A stretch of DNA of 64,000 nucleotides. Source: Halomonas jincaotanensis (GTDB lineage Bacteria > Pseudomonadota > Gammaproteobacteria > Pseudomonadales > Halomonadaceae). Location of the stretch: contig NZ_JAHCLU010000001.1 in assembly GCF_018448785.1 (NCBI RefSeq), positions 1 through 64,000 on the forward strand, given 5' to 3'. The notes below the pieces were generated by a model. That model did no database searches. It saw nothing but the letters and a program-made list of their open reading frames with translations, and had not been told where the DNA came from. The position numbers and the translations under genes are program-made. Every line of letters begins with the position of its first letter. Position 1 is the first letter of the stretch. Shown here piece after piece: positions 8,512 through 16,899 of the stretch.

Positions 8512-9109
8512 CGTCGAGCTGGGGCTGCCAATCGGTGACCACCAGAGTGACGCGCAGCTCGTCGTATTCCATGACCAGGCGGCGCGGCAGCCAGAGGCCT
8601 TCCACCCGTGTCCAGTCGCGGTAATCGATGGTCCAGCCGTCCTGCTGCAGGGTAGCGGGAAAGCCCAGCGAGTCCTCTTCGAGACGATGCTCGGTCTGCT
8701 CGTCGGGCAGGCCGCGAATCCAGTCGGACAGCGAGCTGACCGGCAGCGACCAGCCTAGCTGCTCTTCCATTAGCGCCTCCGGGGTCTCGGCCTCGAAGCG
8801 TCCCTCTGCCGTGGTCAGCGAGAATCGCCCCTCGCGTCCTTCCAGCGTGCTGCGGCCGCTACCGAAGGGGCCGCTGATCAGTAGTCGGTAGTAATACAGG
8901 GTCTGGCTCCAGTCGAGATTGGCGCTGGTGGCGTCCTGCGGGGTTCGCAGACTGGCTTTGCCGATCAGGACCCAGGTGTCAAGGGCTTCCAGGCGGTCTT
9001 GCTGAGATTTCCACTGCCCGCTGGCTCGCTCGCCTTCCGGCGCGGGCGCACGGCCGGCACAGCCGGCGAGCAGGGCGATGATCAACAGCGTCGTGATCCG
9101 TTTCGCCAT
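8504..9109 (-). CDS. lolB: Outer-membrane lipoprotein insertase LolB
   Basis: Accepts lipoproteins from LolA and inserts them into the inner leaflet of the outer membrane. The start at 9109 gives a compact lipoprotein signal (MAKR, hydrophobic ITTLLIIALL, then lipobox LAGC), predicting a mature protein acylated at Cys16. An in-frame ATG at 9160 would add 17 polar residues; it lies closer to the upstream stop and cannot be excluded. The body shows family features (WVLIGKASLRTP, WSQTLYYYRLLISGPFGSG). With 201 residues it matches LolB. It overlaps ispE by 8 bases. Confidence 0.9.
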   Translation of the reverse strand: MAKRITTLLIIALLAGCAGRAPAPEGERASGQWKSQQDRLEALDTWVLIGKASLRTPQDATSANLDWSQTLYYYRLLISGPFGSGRSTLEGREGRFSLTTAEGRFEAETPEALMEEQLGWSLPVSSLSDWIRGLPDEQTEHRLEEDSLGFPATLQQDGWTIDYRDWTRVEGLWLPRRLVMEYDELRVTLVVTDWQPQLDDG

Positions 9110-9172
9110 GGAGGTGAGCGTGGGTGACGAGACTAAGGGCATGGAGAGTTCTCGGGTCATGGAGTGGCGGTG

Positions 9173-10948
9173 TCAGCGAGGCGCTGGGCTCAGCTCGGGT
9201 AGACGCTCGAGCAATTCCTCGAGTGCCGGGCGTTCCTCGAAGCGCCGAAGCGCCGCGCGCAGCAGCTCGCGAGCCTCGTCGCGCTGATCGAGGGTCCAAA
9301 GTACCTCGATCAGGTGGGCGGCGACCTCCTGGTCGGGCATTGCCGCCCAGGCACGCTGCAGCCAGGGAAGGGCCTGCTCGGTTTCTCCCTGGCGAAAGCG
9401 GATCCAGCCCATGCTGTCGAGAATGGCCGGATTGTCGGGCTCGAGTTCATGGGCGCGTTCGATCATTCTGCGTGCCTCTTCAAGGCGCGATTCGTGTCCC
9501 AGCTCTGCCAGGGTGTACCCCAATGCGTTCAGCGCCGCCGCACTGTCGGGATTACGCTCGATGATACGCTCAAGATCGCGCTCCATGGCCTCGACATCGC
9601 CCGCGTTGAACGCCCGCATGGCCCGCAGATAGAGCAACTCCTCGTCATTGGGGGTGCGCGAGAGTTCCCGGTCGATCAGGGCGTCGGCCTGATCGGCAAG
9701 TCCTTGCTGGTCGAGCAGCTCCACCTCAAGCGAGATCAGGTCGGTGAAGGCGTCGTCATGGCGAAGTCGTTCGGTGCGCAGGAAAGTGCGTGCATCCACG
9801 AGGCGATCGTCATCGATCAGCATGCGAGCGGCGCGCAGACGGGCCGGCATGAACTCTTCCCCGGCAGTCACCTGCCGATAATAGAGCAGGGCATTGTCGA
9901 TCTCGCCCTGTGATTCGGCGATGGCGCCAAGCAAGTAAAAGGTCAATGGTGGCGCGTCGCTCTCGCCAATCAACGGCAGCAGCAGACGGCGCGCAGGCTC
10001 GGCCAGGCCTTCATCCAAATAAAGCTGGGCGAGGGCGAGGCGCAAGCCTTCGTCCCCAGAATGCTCACCGAGCAGGGCATCGGTCTGTGCCTCGGCAGCG
10101 GCGACATTGCCCAGGCGTAGCTCCGACTGTGCCAGCAGCAGGATGAAGCGGGCGTCACCCGGTGCCACCGTCAGGCCGCGACGAGCGGCATCACGGGCCT
10201 TGGCGAAGTCGCCGGCTTGCTGGGCGAGCTGGGCGCGGGTCAGCCATAGCGCAGGCAGTTCGGGTGAGCGCTGCGTGAGGCGGTCGAGTCGACGCGAGGC
10301 CGAGGCGGTGTCGCCCGTCGCCACTTCGAGCATTGCCGTGGCGAGCTCCGCATCGTGGGACTCGGGAGCAGCGGTCGCATCCCGACTGGCCAGGTGAGCG
10401 TGCATCCGCTCGAGCAGCGGCGCCGGGTCGGCGCCCTCGGCGAGGGCGCTTTCGACGAAAGCGACGAGCTCGCCCTGGCCCCCCAGTTTGATAAGGCGCA
10501 GCCGCTGGTCGAGCGCCCTTGGCCAGTCGCCCTGCTGCACGGCGAGGCTGGCCAGCAACCTGGCGGGCTCTTCGGATTCGGGCGCCATGGCCTGCCAGCG
10601 CTGGGCGGTGTCGGCCAGCAGTTGCGCATCATTGCTGAAGCGGGCGGCCAGCGCGGCCCGCTCGATCAGCTCCAGCGAGTCGTAACGCTCGGCCCCTTCC
10701 CGGTAGCCCTGGGTGGCACGTCGGTAATCGCCGCGCTGGCCGGCGATCTCGGCGGCCATCAGTCCGGCGAGCCCCTGGGCGTCCAATCCACGCTGGATGG
10801 GTGGGGCGCTTGCCATGGGGTCGTTCTCTGCTGCTATGCCGGGCGCACTGGAAGGCAGCGACTGGCAGCCGGCGAGCAGAGCGACAAGCGTCAGAGGCGA
10901 CAGGATGTGTCGGGCCAACGGGTGAGGAAGCGCTAATACAAATGGCAT
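9173..10948 (-). CDS. TPR-repeat outer-membrane lipoprotein
   Basis: A 591-residue protein beginning with a lipoprotein signal (LTLVALLAGC) and then made almost entirely of tetratricopeptide-type helical repeats. Examples are ALNALGYTLAELG and AILDSMGWIRFRQGETEQALPWLQRA near the C terminus. The start at 10948 is chosen because it puts the basic residues before the hydrophobic core; a longer reading to 11005 is less likely. It corresponds by position and architecture to the TPR protein encoded before lolB in Pseudomonas (between hemA and lolB). Its role is probably scaffolding at the outer membrane; no enzyme motif was seen. It is divergent from hemA. Confidence 0.85.
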   Translation of the reverse strand: MPFVLALPHPLARHILSPLTLVALLAGCQSLPSSAPGIAAENDPMASAPPIQRGLDAQGLAGLMAAEIAGQRGDYRRATQGYREGAERYDSLELIERAALAARFSNDAQLLADTAQRWQAMAPESEEPARLLASLAVQQGDWPRALDQRLRLIKLGGQGELVAFVESALAEGADPAPLLERMHAHLASRDATAAPESHDAELATAMLEVATGDTASASRRLDRLTQRSPELPALWLTRAQLAQQAGDFAKARDAARRGLTVAPGDARFILLLAQSELRLGNVAAAEAQTDALLGEHSGDEGLRLALAQLYLDEGLAEPARRLLLPLIGESDAPPLTFYLLGAIAESQGEIDNALLYYRQVTAGEEFMPARLRAARMLIDDDRLVDARTFLRTERLRHDDAFTDLISLEVELLDQQGLADQADALIDRELSRTPNDEELLYLRAMRAFNAGDVEAMERDLERIIERNPDSAAALNALGYTLAELGHESRLEEARRMIERAHELEPDNPAILDSMGWIRFRQGETEQALPWLQRAWAAMPDQEVAAHLIEVLWTLDQRDEARELLRAALRRFEERPALEELLERLPELSPAPR

Positions 10949-11121
10949 GCGGGTCTCGTTCAAAATGCCGAGCCGCCAGCATAACGGCTCGGCCTCCCCG
11001 GGCAAAGCGCACGATCAGGCCATGGCGCCTCACAGCCTCGTGCTGTGGTAGAATCTTGCGCTCCGAGAGCCGGGTGGTACAGCCCCCGAGCGCCGTTTAT
11101 CTGAGTGAAGACGCCGACTGC

Positions 11122-12390
11122 ATGACGCTGCTTGCCTTGGGAATCAATCACCGAACCGCCACCGTCGAGGTGCGCGAACAGGTCGCCTTTTCGCCCGCCC
11201 AGCTGGCAGCGGCGCTGGGCGAGCTGCGCGAACTGCCCGAGGTCAAGGAGGCGGCGGTACTCTCCACCTGCAATCGCACTGAACTTTACTGCATCGCTGA
11301 CACCACTGGCGAAAAGGCGATACTCGACTGGCTGGGGCGTTACCACGGCTTGCAGCCGGAGGAGCTGACGCGCTGTGCCTATCATTACCTGGAAAACGAC
11401 GCCGCCCGTCATCTGATGCGCGTGGCGGTCGGCCTCGATTCCATGGTGCTCGGCGAGCCGCAGATCCTGGGTCAGCTCAAGGATGCCTATCAGAGTGCGC
11501 GCGAGGCCAAGGGACTCGGTGGCGAGCTGGAGCGTCTCTTCCAGCACACCTTTGCGGTGGCCAAGCAGGTGCGCACCGAGACCGGCATCGGGCGTAATCC
11601 GGTATCGGTCGCCTATGCGGCGGTCAGCCTGGCCAGTCGTATTTTCGGCGATTTTGGCCGTTCCCGGGCCTTGCTGATTGGCGCGGGTGAGACCATCGAG
11701 CTAGTGGCCCGCCATCTTCATGAAGCCGGCGTACGCCAGCTGACCGTCGCCAATCGCACCCGTGAGCGCGCCGAGCTGCTCGCCGGACCCTTGGGTGGCC
11801 GGGCCGTGACACTCAACGAGATTCCCGATGCCCTGGTCGAGGCCGATATCGTTATCACTTCAACGGCCGCGCCCCTGCCGATCCTCGGCAAGGGCATGGT
11901 CGAGCGGGCCCTGAAAAAGCGCCGTCATCGCCCCATCTTCATGGTCGACATCGCCGTTCCTCGCGATATCGAACCCGAGGTGGGGGAGCTCAGCGATGTC
12001 TTCCTCTATACCGTCGACGACCTCGAGGAGGTGATCGGCGAGAATCGCCGTCATCGTCAGGTCGCCGCCGACCAGGCCGAGGCGCTGATCGAGCATGGCG
12101 TGGAGTCCTGGCAGCACGAACGACGCATTCGTAGCGGCGGCGAGCTGATCCGCGATTTTCGGGCACATTGCCAGTCGCTTCGCGAGCTTTCTGAAGAGCA
12201 GGCACTGGCGCAACTCGCGCGTGGAGATGACCCCGAGGCCGTGGTACGGCGCCTGGCCCACCAGCTCACCAACCGCCTGTTGCACAGCCCCACGGTGGCG
12301 TTGCGCGAGGCGGCCTCCGCCGAACGGCACGACCTGCTCGATGCCGCTGCGACCCTGCTGCTCGACAGTTCATCCGACAAGCCCCGATAG
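11122..12390 (+). CDS. hemA: Glutamyl-tRNA reductase
   Basis: First committed step of C5-pathway haem synthesis: reduces Glu-tRNA to glutamate-1-semialdehyde with NADPH. The start at 11122 makes the family N terminus (LLALGINHRTATVEVRE) and puts the catalytic Cys at position 50 in STCNRTEL. The NADPH site LLIGAGET is near residue 190, and a C-terminal dimerisation helix region follows. The 422 residues match E. coli (418). A possible -10 element TAGAAT is at 11049-11054 but no good -35 was seen. It heads hemA-prfA-prmC. Confidence 0.97.
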   Translation: MTLLALGINHRTATVEVREQVAFSPAQLAAALGELRELPEVKEAAVLSTCNRTELYCIADTTGEKAILDWLGRYHGLQPEELTRCAYHYLENDAARHLMRVAVGLDSMVLGEPQILGQLKDAYQSAREAKGLGGELERLFQHTFAVAKQVRTETGIGRNPVSVAYAAVSLASRIFGDFGRSRALLIGAGETIELVARHLHEAGVRQLTVANRTRERAELLAGPLGGRAVTLNEIPDALVEADIVITSTAAPLPILGKGMVERALKKRRHRPIFMVDIAVPRDIEPEVGELSDVFLYTVDDLEEVIGENRRHRQVAADQAEALIEHGVESWQHERRIRSGGELIRDFRAHCQSLRELSEEQALAQLARGDDPEAVVRRLAHQLTNRLLHSPTVALREAASAERHDLLDAAATLLLDSSSDKPR

Positions 12391-12399
12391 GACCTACCG

Positions 12400-13491
12400 A
12401 TGAAAGCTTCCCTGCGCCAGCGCCTCGATGCCTTTACCGAGCGCTTCGAGGAGCTCTCCGCCCTGCTGGCGGACCCCGAGGTGATCGATGATCAGCGGCG
12501 TTTTCGCGACTATTCCCGCGAGTATGCCGAGCTGGAGGCGCTGGTCGAGGCCTGGCAGGGGTATCGACGCATCGAAGCCGATATTGTCTCCGCCTCGCAG
12601 CTCACCGAAGACAACGATGCCGAGATGCGCGAGCTGGCCGAAATGGAGCTCGCCGATGGACGCGAACGGCTAGCAGAAACGGAAACCCATCTTAAGCAGT
12701 TGCTGGTGCCGCGCGACCCCGACGACCGGCGCAACGTCTTTCTCGAGGTGCGGGCCGGCACCGGGGGCGACGAGGCCGCGCTGTTCGCCGGAGACCTGTT
12801 CCGCATGTATTCCCGCTACGCCGAGCAGCAAGGCTGGAAAGTGGAGATCGTCAACGTCAGCCACGGCGAGCAGGGCGGCTACAAAGAGATCATCTCGCGC
12901 ATCAAGGGCGAGGATGTCTATGCGCGTCTCAAGTTCGAATCGGGTGCCCATCGTGTGCAGCGGGTGCCGGCCACTGAGTCACAGGGTCGCATCCACACCT
13001 CGGCTTGCACCGTGGCGGTGATGCCCGAGGTCGATGAGGTGGGTGACATCACTATCGATACCAATGATCTGCGTGTGGATACGTTTCGCTCCAGCGGAGC
13101 GGGGGGCCAGCACGTCAATACCACCGATTCGGCAATCCGCCTGACCCATCTTCCCAGCGGCGTGGTGGTGGAGTGCCAGGAAGAGCGCAGTCAGCACAAG
13201 AATCGCGCCAAGGCGATGTCGCTGCTGGCCTCGCGCTTGAAGCAGGAGGCCGTGGCAGGCCAGCGACAGCAGCAGGCGGATACCCGTCGCTCGCTGGTTG
13301 GCTCCGGTGATCGTAGCGAACGCATCCGCACCTACAATTTCCCCCAGGGACGGGTGACCGACCACCGCATCAACCTGACCCTCTACAAGCTCGGTGACGT
13401 GATGTCCGGTGAGCACCTCAACGAGGTGATCGAGCCGTTGATCCATGAATACCAGGCTGAACAGCTCGCGGCGCTCCAACAGGAATCATGA
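12400..13491 (+). CDS. prfA: Peptide chain release factor 1
   Basis: Recognises UAA and UAG stop codons. It has the class-specific PAT codon-recognition motif in [10 protein letters not shown] (about residue 188) and the GGQ catalytic loop in GAGGQHVNT (about 235), whose Gln is the methylation target of PrmC. The length of 363 residues is close to E. coli RF1 (360). It starts nine bases after the hemA stop and is followed by prmC, its modifying enzyme. Confidence 0.98.
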   Translation: MKASLRQRLDAFTERFEELSALLADPEVIDDQRRFRDYSREYAELEALVEAWQGYRRIEADIVSASQLTEDNDAEMRELAEMELADGRERLAETETHLKQLLVPRDPDDRRNVFLEVRAGTGGDEAALFAGDLFRMYSRYAEQQGWKVEIVNVSHGEQGGYKEIISRIKGEDVYARLKFESGAHRVQRVPATESQGRIHTSACTVAVMPEVDEVGDITIDTNDLRVDTFRSSGAGGQHVNTTDSAIRLTHLPSGVVVECQEERSQHKNRAKAMSLLASRLKQEAVAGQRQQQADTRRSLVGSGDRSERIRTYNFPQGRVTDHRINLTLYKLGDVMSGEHLNEVIEPLIHEYQAEQLAALQQES

Positions 13492-13511
13492 AGTGCGAGC
13501 AGGAATCATGA
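13480..13511 (+). repeat. Direct repeat at the prfA/prmC junction enclosing a 7-codon reading frame
   Basis: CAGGAATCATGA occurs at 13480-13491 and again at 13500-13511, exactly 20 bases apart. The first ATGA joins the prfA stop with an ATG at 13488 that opens MKCEQES; its TGA overlaps the second ATG, the prmC start at 13508. This resembles a stop-start relay produced by a local duplication. Confidence 0.85.
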
Positions 13512-14362
13512 GGCGCGTCGATCAGCTGCTGGCATGGGCGTCGGCCAGACTGGAAAAGGCCGGCTCCCCCAGCGCTCGGCTCGATGCCGAAGTCTTGCTC
13601 TGCCAGGTGCTGCAGGTCGATCGCACCTGGCTCTATACCTGGAACGATCATGATGTTGCGATCTTGGCACGCGCCCGCTTCGAGGCGCTCGTGGCGGCGC
13701 GCGCGGTCGGGCAGCCGATCGCACACCTCACCGGTGAGCGCGAGTTCTGGGGACTGCCGCTGAAGACCTCCGCCGACACCCTGATTCCCCGACCCGATAC
13801 CGAAACCCTGGTGGAGGCGGCCCTGGAGCTCGCCCCTGGCGAAACGGGTCGCCTGCTCGACCTGGGAACCGGCACCGGGGCGATCGCCCTGGCCTTTGCC
13901 AGCGAGCGACCCGACTGGCATATCACCGGCGTGGATATACGCCCCGAGGCGGTGACGCTGGCGCGATGCAACGCCGAGCGGCTTTGCATCGCCAACGCCA
14001 CGTTTTTTCGGAGCGACTGGTTCGAGTCGCTGAAGGATGAGCGTGGTGTCGAGCGGTTCGACTTGATTGTCTCCAATCCGCCCTATATCGCCGCCGACGA
14101 TGCTCATCTACGTCGCGGCGACCTGCGCTTCGAGCCGCACAGCGCGCTGGTGGCAGGCGAGGGCGGGCTGGCCGATCTGCGTCATCTCGCCGGTCAGGCG
14201 CGAAGACATCTGCTTCCCGGTGGCTGGCTGCTGCTGGAGCATGGCTTCGACCAGGCGGGCCCGGTGCGTGAGGCGCTGACTGTGACGGGGTTGCTGGCGG
14301 TACAGAGCCGCCATGACCTGGCCGGGCATGAGCGGGTCAGTCTGGGGGAGGCGCCGCGTTGA
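13508..14362 (+). CDS. prmC: Release-factor glutamine methyltransferase PrmC (HemK)
   Basis: SAM-dependent N5-methyltransferase acting on the GGQ glutamine of RF1 and RF2. The SAM motif DLGTGTGAIALA is near residue 118 and the catalytic NPPY motif in SNPPYIA is near 190. The start at 13508 gives the usual N-terminal helical domain and 284 residues (E. coli 277); AGCAGGAA upstream can serve as ribosome site. It begins 16 bases after the prfA stop. Confidence 0.96.
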   Translation: MRRVDQLLAWASARLEKAGSPSARLDAEVLLCQVLQVDRTWLYTWNDHDVAILARARFEALVAARAVGQPIAHLTGEREFWGLPLKTSADTLIPRPDTETLVEAALELAPGETGRLLDLGTGTGAIALAFASERPDWHITGVDIRPEAVTLARCNAERLCIANATFFRSDWFESLKDERGVERFDLIVSNPPYIAADDAHLRRGDLRFEPHSALVAGEGGLADLRHLAGQARRHLLPGGWLLLEHGFDQAGPVREALTVTGLLAVQSRHDLAGHERVSLGEAPR

Positions 14363-14393
14363 GCGGCGACGCTGGAGCCGCGGGGGTGGCTGT

Positions 14394-14412
14394 GTTACAC
14401 ATGAGCCGTAAC
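14394..14412. repeat. Interrupted palindrome upstream of lrp
   Basis: GTTAC, nine bases, GTAAC forms an inverted repeat in the 183-base gap between prmC and lrp. It may be an operator, perhaps for Lrp autoregulation, but the sequence does not clearly match a known Lrp consensus. Confidence 0.25.
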
Positions 14413-14545
14413 AATCACGAGCAGTAAAAATCACCACGAGCACCCTCTACAACATGACCGAACACCAAATGGCCGCGATGGCAGGGTGTATTTCAGTCGA
14501 TTCCTCTGGGGTTCTCCAGCCCTCATGACCGGCGTGCCAACGACG

Positions 14546-15046
14546 ATGAAAGCCAAGACCCGCTCGCTCGACCGTATCGATCTGAACATTCTGCGCTGCC
14601 TACAAGACAACGCGCGCATCTCTTACGTCGAGCTAGCAGCCCAGGTGGGCCTGTCCACCACGCCCTGCCTGGAACGCGTCAAACGCCTGGAGCGGTCCGG
14701 GGTGATCCGTGGCTACAAGGCGCTGCTCGACCCCCGCGCGCTCAAGGCCAACCTGCTGGTGTTCGTGGAGGTGAGCCTCGAGACCCAGTCGCCGGCGGTC
14801 TTCGACGAGTTTCGTCGCGCCGTGGCCACGCTGCCCCAGATTCAGGAATGCCATCTGGTTTCGGGCCAATTCGACTACATCCTCAAGTGCCGCATTCCCG
14901 AGATGTCCGCCTATCGCCAGCTACTCGGCGACGTGGTGCTGACCCTGCCCGGCGTGAAGGAGTCGAAGAGCTATGTGGTCATGGAGGAGGTCAAGGAGGA
15001 GTTTTCGCTGCATGTGCCCGATATCGAGGAGTTCGATGAAAAGTGA
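14546..15046 (+). CDS. lrp: Leucine-responsive regulator, Lrp/AsnC family
   Basis: Global feast/famine DNA-binding regulator. It is strikingly similar to E. coli Lrp across its length: LDRIDLNILRCLQ, VGLSTTPCLERVKRLE in the helix-turn-helix (about 30-50), IQECHLVSGQFDYILK in the RAM effector domain and SKSYVVMEEVKEE near the end. The start at 14546 (MKAKTRSLDR) gives 166 residues, close to E. coli Lrp (164); in-frame starts at 14525 and 14486 (GTG) are possible. It overlaps or abuts moeB. Elsewhere in gammaproteobacteria prmC and moeB are usually adjacent, so lrp looks inserted. Confidence 0.93.
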   Translation: MKAKTRSLDRIDLNILRCLQDNARISYVELAAQVGLSTTPCLERVKRLERSGVIRGYKALLDPRALKANLLVFVEVSLETQSPAVFDEFRRAVATLPQIQECHLVSGQFDYILKCRIPEMSAYRQLLGDVVLTLPGVKESKSYVVMEEVKEEFSLHVPDIEEFDEK

Positions 15047-15054
15047 GCGCGACC

Positions 15055-15801
15055 ATGAACGATGACGCGCTATTGCGCTACAGCCGTCAGATCATGCTGG
15101 CGCCGATCGATATCGACGGTCAGGAGCGGCTACTGGCCAGTCACGCCCTGGTGATCGGCGCCGGTGGGCTGGGTTCACCGGTGGCGCTCTATCTCGCCGC
15201 TGCCGGGGTCGGGCGCCTGACGCTGGCCGATTCCGACGAGGTGGAGCTTTCCAACCTGCAGCGCCAGATCGCCCACGGTCAGGCCGACCTGGGGCGCCGC
15301 AAGGCCGAATCGGCGCAGGAGGCGGCACAGGCGCTCAACCCCGATTGCCACATCGAGGCGCTGACCGACCATCTCGAGGGTGAATCGCTGGCCCAAGCGG
15401 TGGCGGCTGCCGACCTGGTGCTCGACTGCACCGACCGCTTCTCCAGCCGTTTCGCGATCAACGCGGCCTGCCGCAAGGCCGGCGTTCCACTGGTATCCGG
15501 GGCGGCCATTCGCTTCTCCGGTCAACTTTTCGTTGCCGATCCGCACGACGCCGAGGCCCCTTGCTACGCCTGTCTCTACCCGCCGGGCGAGGACGATGAC
15601 GAGGCGTTGCGCTGCGCCGAGAATGGGGTGGTAGCGCCCCTGGTGGGGCTGATCGGGAGTTTTCAGGCGCTGGAGGCGGTCAAGTGGCTCAGTGGCGCTG
15701 GCTCACCGCATCAGGGTCTGTCGACCTTCGATGGGCTGAGTGGCCAATGGCGCCATTTCCGGGTGCCGAAGGATCCTGCCTGCCCGGTCTGCGGGGGGTG
15801 A
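15055..15801 (+). CDS. moeB: Molybdopterin-synthase adenylyltransferase MoeB
   Basis: ThiF/E1-like enzyme that adenylates the C-terminal Gly-Gly of MoaD for molybdenum-cofactor synthesis. The nucleotide loop GAGGLGSPVALYLAAAGVG is near residue 35, and DxDxVxxSNLQRQ-type residues (DEVELSNLQRQ) follow. Zinc is predicted to be held by CYAC and CPVC pairs, the second at the very C terminus. It has 248 residues (E. coli 249). ATG 15055 matches the family start; a GTG at 15043 that overlaps the lrp stop is an alternative. A ThiF-type role in thiamine synthesis is possible but less likely given the neighbourhood. Confidence 0.88.
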   Translation: MNDDALLRYSRQIMLAPIDIDGQERLLASHALVIGAGGLGSPVALYLAAAGVGRLTLADSDEVELSNLQRQIAHGQADLGRRKAESAQEAAQALNPDCHIEALTDHLEGESLAQAVAAADLVLDCTDRFSSRFAINAACRKAGVPLVSGAAIRFSGQLFVADPHDAEAPCYACLYPPGEDDDEALRCAENGVVAPLVGLIGSFQALEAVKWLSGAGSPHQGLSTFDGLSGQWRHFRVPKDPACPVCGG

Positions 15802-15806
15802 ACGCC

Positions 15807-16739
15807 ATGGCGCATCGCCAGGCGCTGACGGGGCCGGTGACCGATTTCGATATCCGCTTGCTCAGGGTGTTCAAGGCCGTGGCGGCGTGTGGCGGGTTTT
15901 CTGCCGCCGAGAGCGAGCTGGGTATCAGTCGCTCGGCGATCAGCCTGCACATGGGCGATCTGGAGCGGCGCCTGGGGTTGCGCCTCTGCCGCCGTGGCCG
16001 GGGAGGCTTCGCCCTGACCGAGGAGGGCCGGGAGGTGCTCGAGGCGGCCGAGACGCTGTTGGCCGGTCTCGAGGCCTTTCGTACCGAGGTCAATGCGCTG
16101 CACGAGAGCCTGCGCGGCGAGCTCGATATCGGCATTACCGATACGCTGGTCAGCCTGCCCGAGATGCGCATCACTCACGCCCTGGCGACCCTCAAGGCGC
16201 GAGGGCCAGAGGTGCGCCTGAACATGCACATGGACCCACCGGGCGAGATCGCCAGGGCCGTGCTGGACGGCCGCCTGCAACTGGGGGTCGTGCCGGACGT
16301 CGACCTGCCGGCGAGCCTGGAGCGGCGCCCGCTCTACGAGGAGCTGTCGCGGCTCTACTGCAGCGCCGGGCATCCCCTGTTTGCCGCCAAGCCGACCTCA
16401 CCTCCGGACGATCTGGCCGAGTGGGACGCCGTAGTGCCGACCTACCCGCTACCAGCGTCGGGGCGGGCCCAGCATGCGCGGCTGCGTGGCACCGCGACCG
16501 CCTCCGATCGCGAAGGAGCGGCCTTCCTGATCCTGACCGGGGCTTACCTGGGATATCTGCCCGATCATCAGGCAGCGCCGTGGGTGAGCGCGGGACGCTT
16601 GCGGGCGCTCTGGCCGAGTGACTGTCATTTCTTGACGCCTTTCGTGGTCATCGTGCGTCGCGACCGACGGCCAAATCGAGTGCTGGAGGCCTTTCTCGAG
16701 GCGCTGGAGAGCCAGAAATCGGCGATTTCTTCAGTCTGA
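15807..16739 (+). CDS. LysR-family transcriptional regulator
   Basis: A 310-residue regulator with an N-terminal winged helix-turn-helix (about residues 14-72: FKAVAACGGFSAAESELGISRSAIS) and a periplasmic-binding-like effector domain. The ATG at 15807 follows GGGGGGTGA, a good ribosome site overlapping the moeB stop, so it is probably co-transcribed with moeB. The next gene, 160 bases downstream on the same strand, is the first puuB-like gene, with palindromic sequences in between. Control of the polyamine genes is therefore plausible but unproven. Its effector is unknown. Confidence 0.9.
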   Translation: MAHRQALTGPVTDFDIRLLRVFKAVAACGGFSAAESELGISRSAISLHMGDLERRLGLRLCRRGRGGFALTEEGREVLEAAETLLAGLEAFRTEVNALHESLRGELDIGITDTLVSLPEMRITHALATLKARGPEVRLNMHMDPPGEIARAVLDGRLQLGVVPDVDLPASLERRPLYEELSRLYCSAGHPLFAAKPTSPPDDLAEWDAVVPTYPLPASGRAQHARLRGTATASDREGAAFLILTGAYLGYLPDHQAAPWVSAGRLRALWPSDCHFLTPFVVIVRRDRRPNRVLEAFLEALESQKSAISSV

Positions 16740-16751
16740 CAGGCATGCCTG
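16740..16751. repeat. 12-bp perfect palindrome after the LysR gene
   Basis: CAGGCATGCCTG begins at the base after the LysR stop codon. It is too short and T-poor for a terminator and could be an operator half of the complex region before puuB1. Confidence 0.35.
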
Positions 16752-16774
16752 GTATCGTGAAATTCCCGATTGCG

Positions 16775-16863
16775 TTGTTATTGAATACTTGACATCGACA
16801 GGCGTGCTGGTGTCACACTGAAGGCTCATTACGGCGTTTAGAGACGTCGTCATTCAATAACAA
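16775..16863. promoter_or_regulatory. Widely spaced 12-bp inverted repeats flanking the putative puuB1 promoter
   Basis: TTGTTATTGAAT at 16775-16786 is repeated as its exact reverse complement ATTCAATAACAA at 16852-16863, centres 77 bases apart. Between them lie a consensus -35 TTGACA (16789-16794) and an inner inverted repeat TGACA/TGTCA (16790-16794 and 16811-16815); the -10 is not clear. The arrangement suggests paired operators around a promoter, for the LysR protein next door, Lrp or the PuuR-type repressor. A remnant of a miniature inverted-repeat element is an alternative. Confidence 0.55.
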
Positions 16864-16899
16864 TGAGCGCAAACGCGCATGATTTCACAGGCGTCCGGC

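Noticed and set aside
10801-11121. Extension of hemA upstream to 10801
   Set aside because: It overlaps the 5' part of the divergent TPR gene and adds about 107 residues foreign to HemA; with the start at 11122 the catalytic Cys falls at position 50 as expected.
16775-16789. PuuR box within the left arm of the puuB1 inverted repeat
   Set aside because: Ungapped comparison with the E. coli PuuR box gave only about 8 of 15 matches, near chance.
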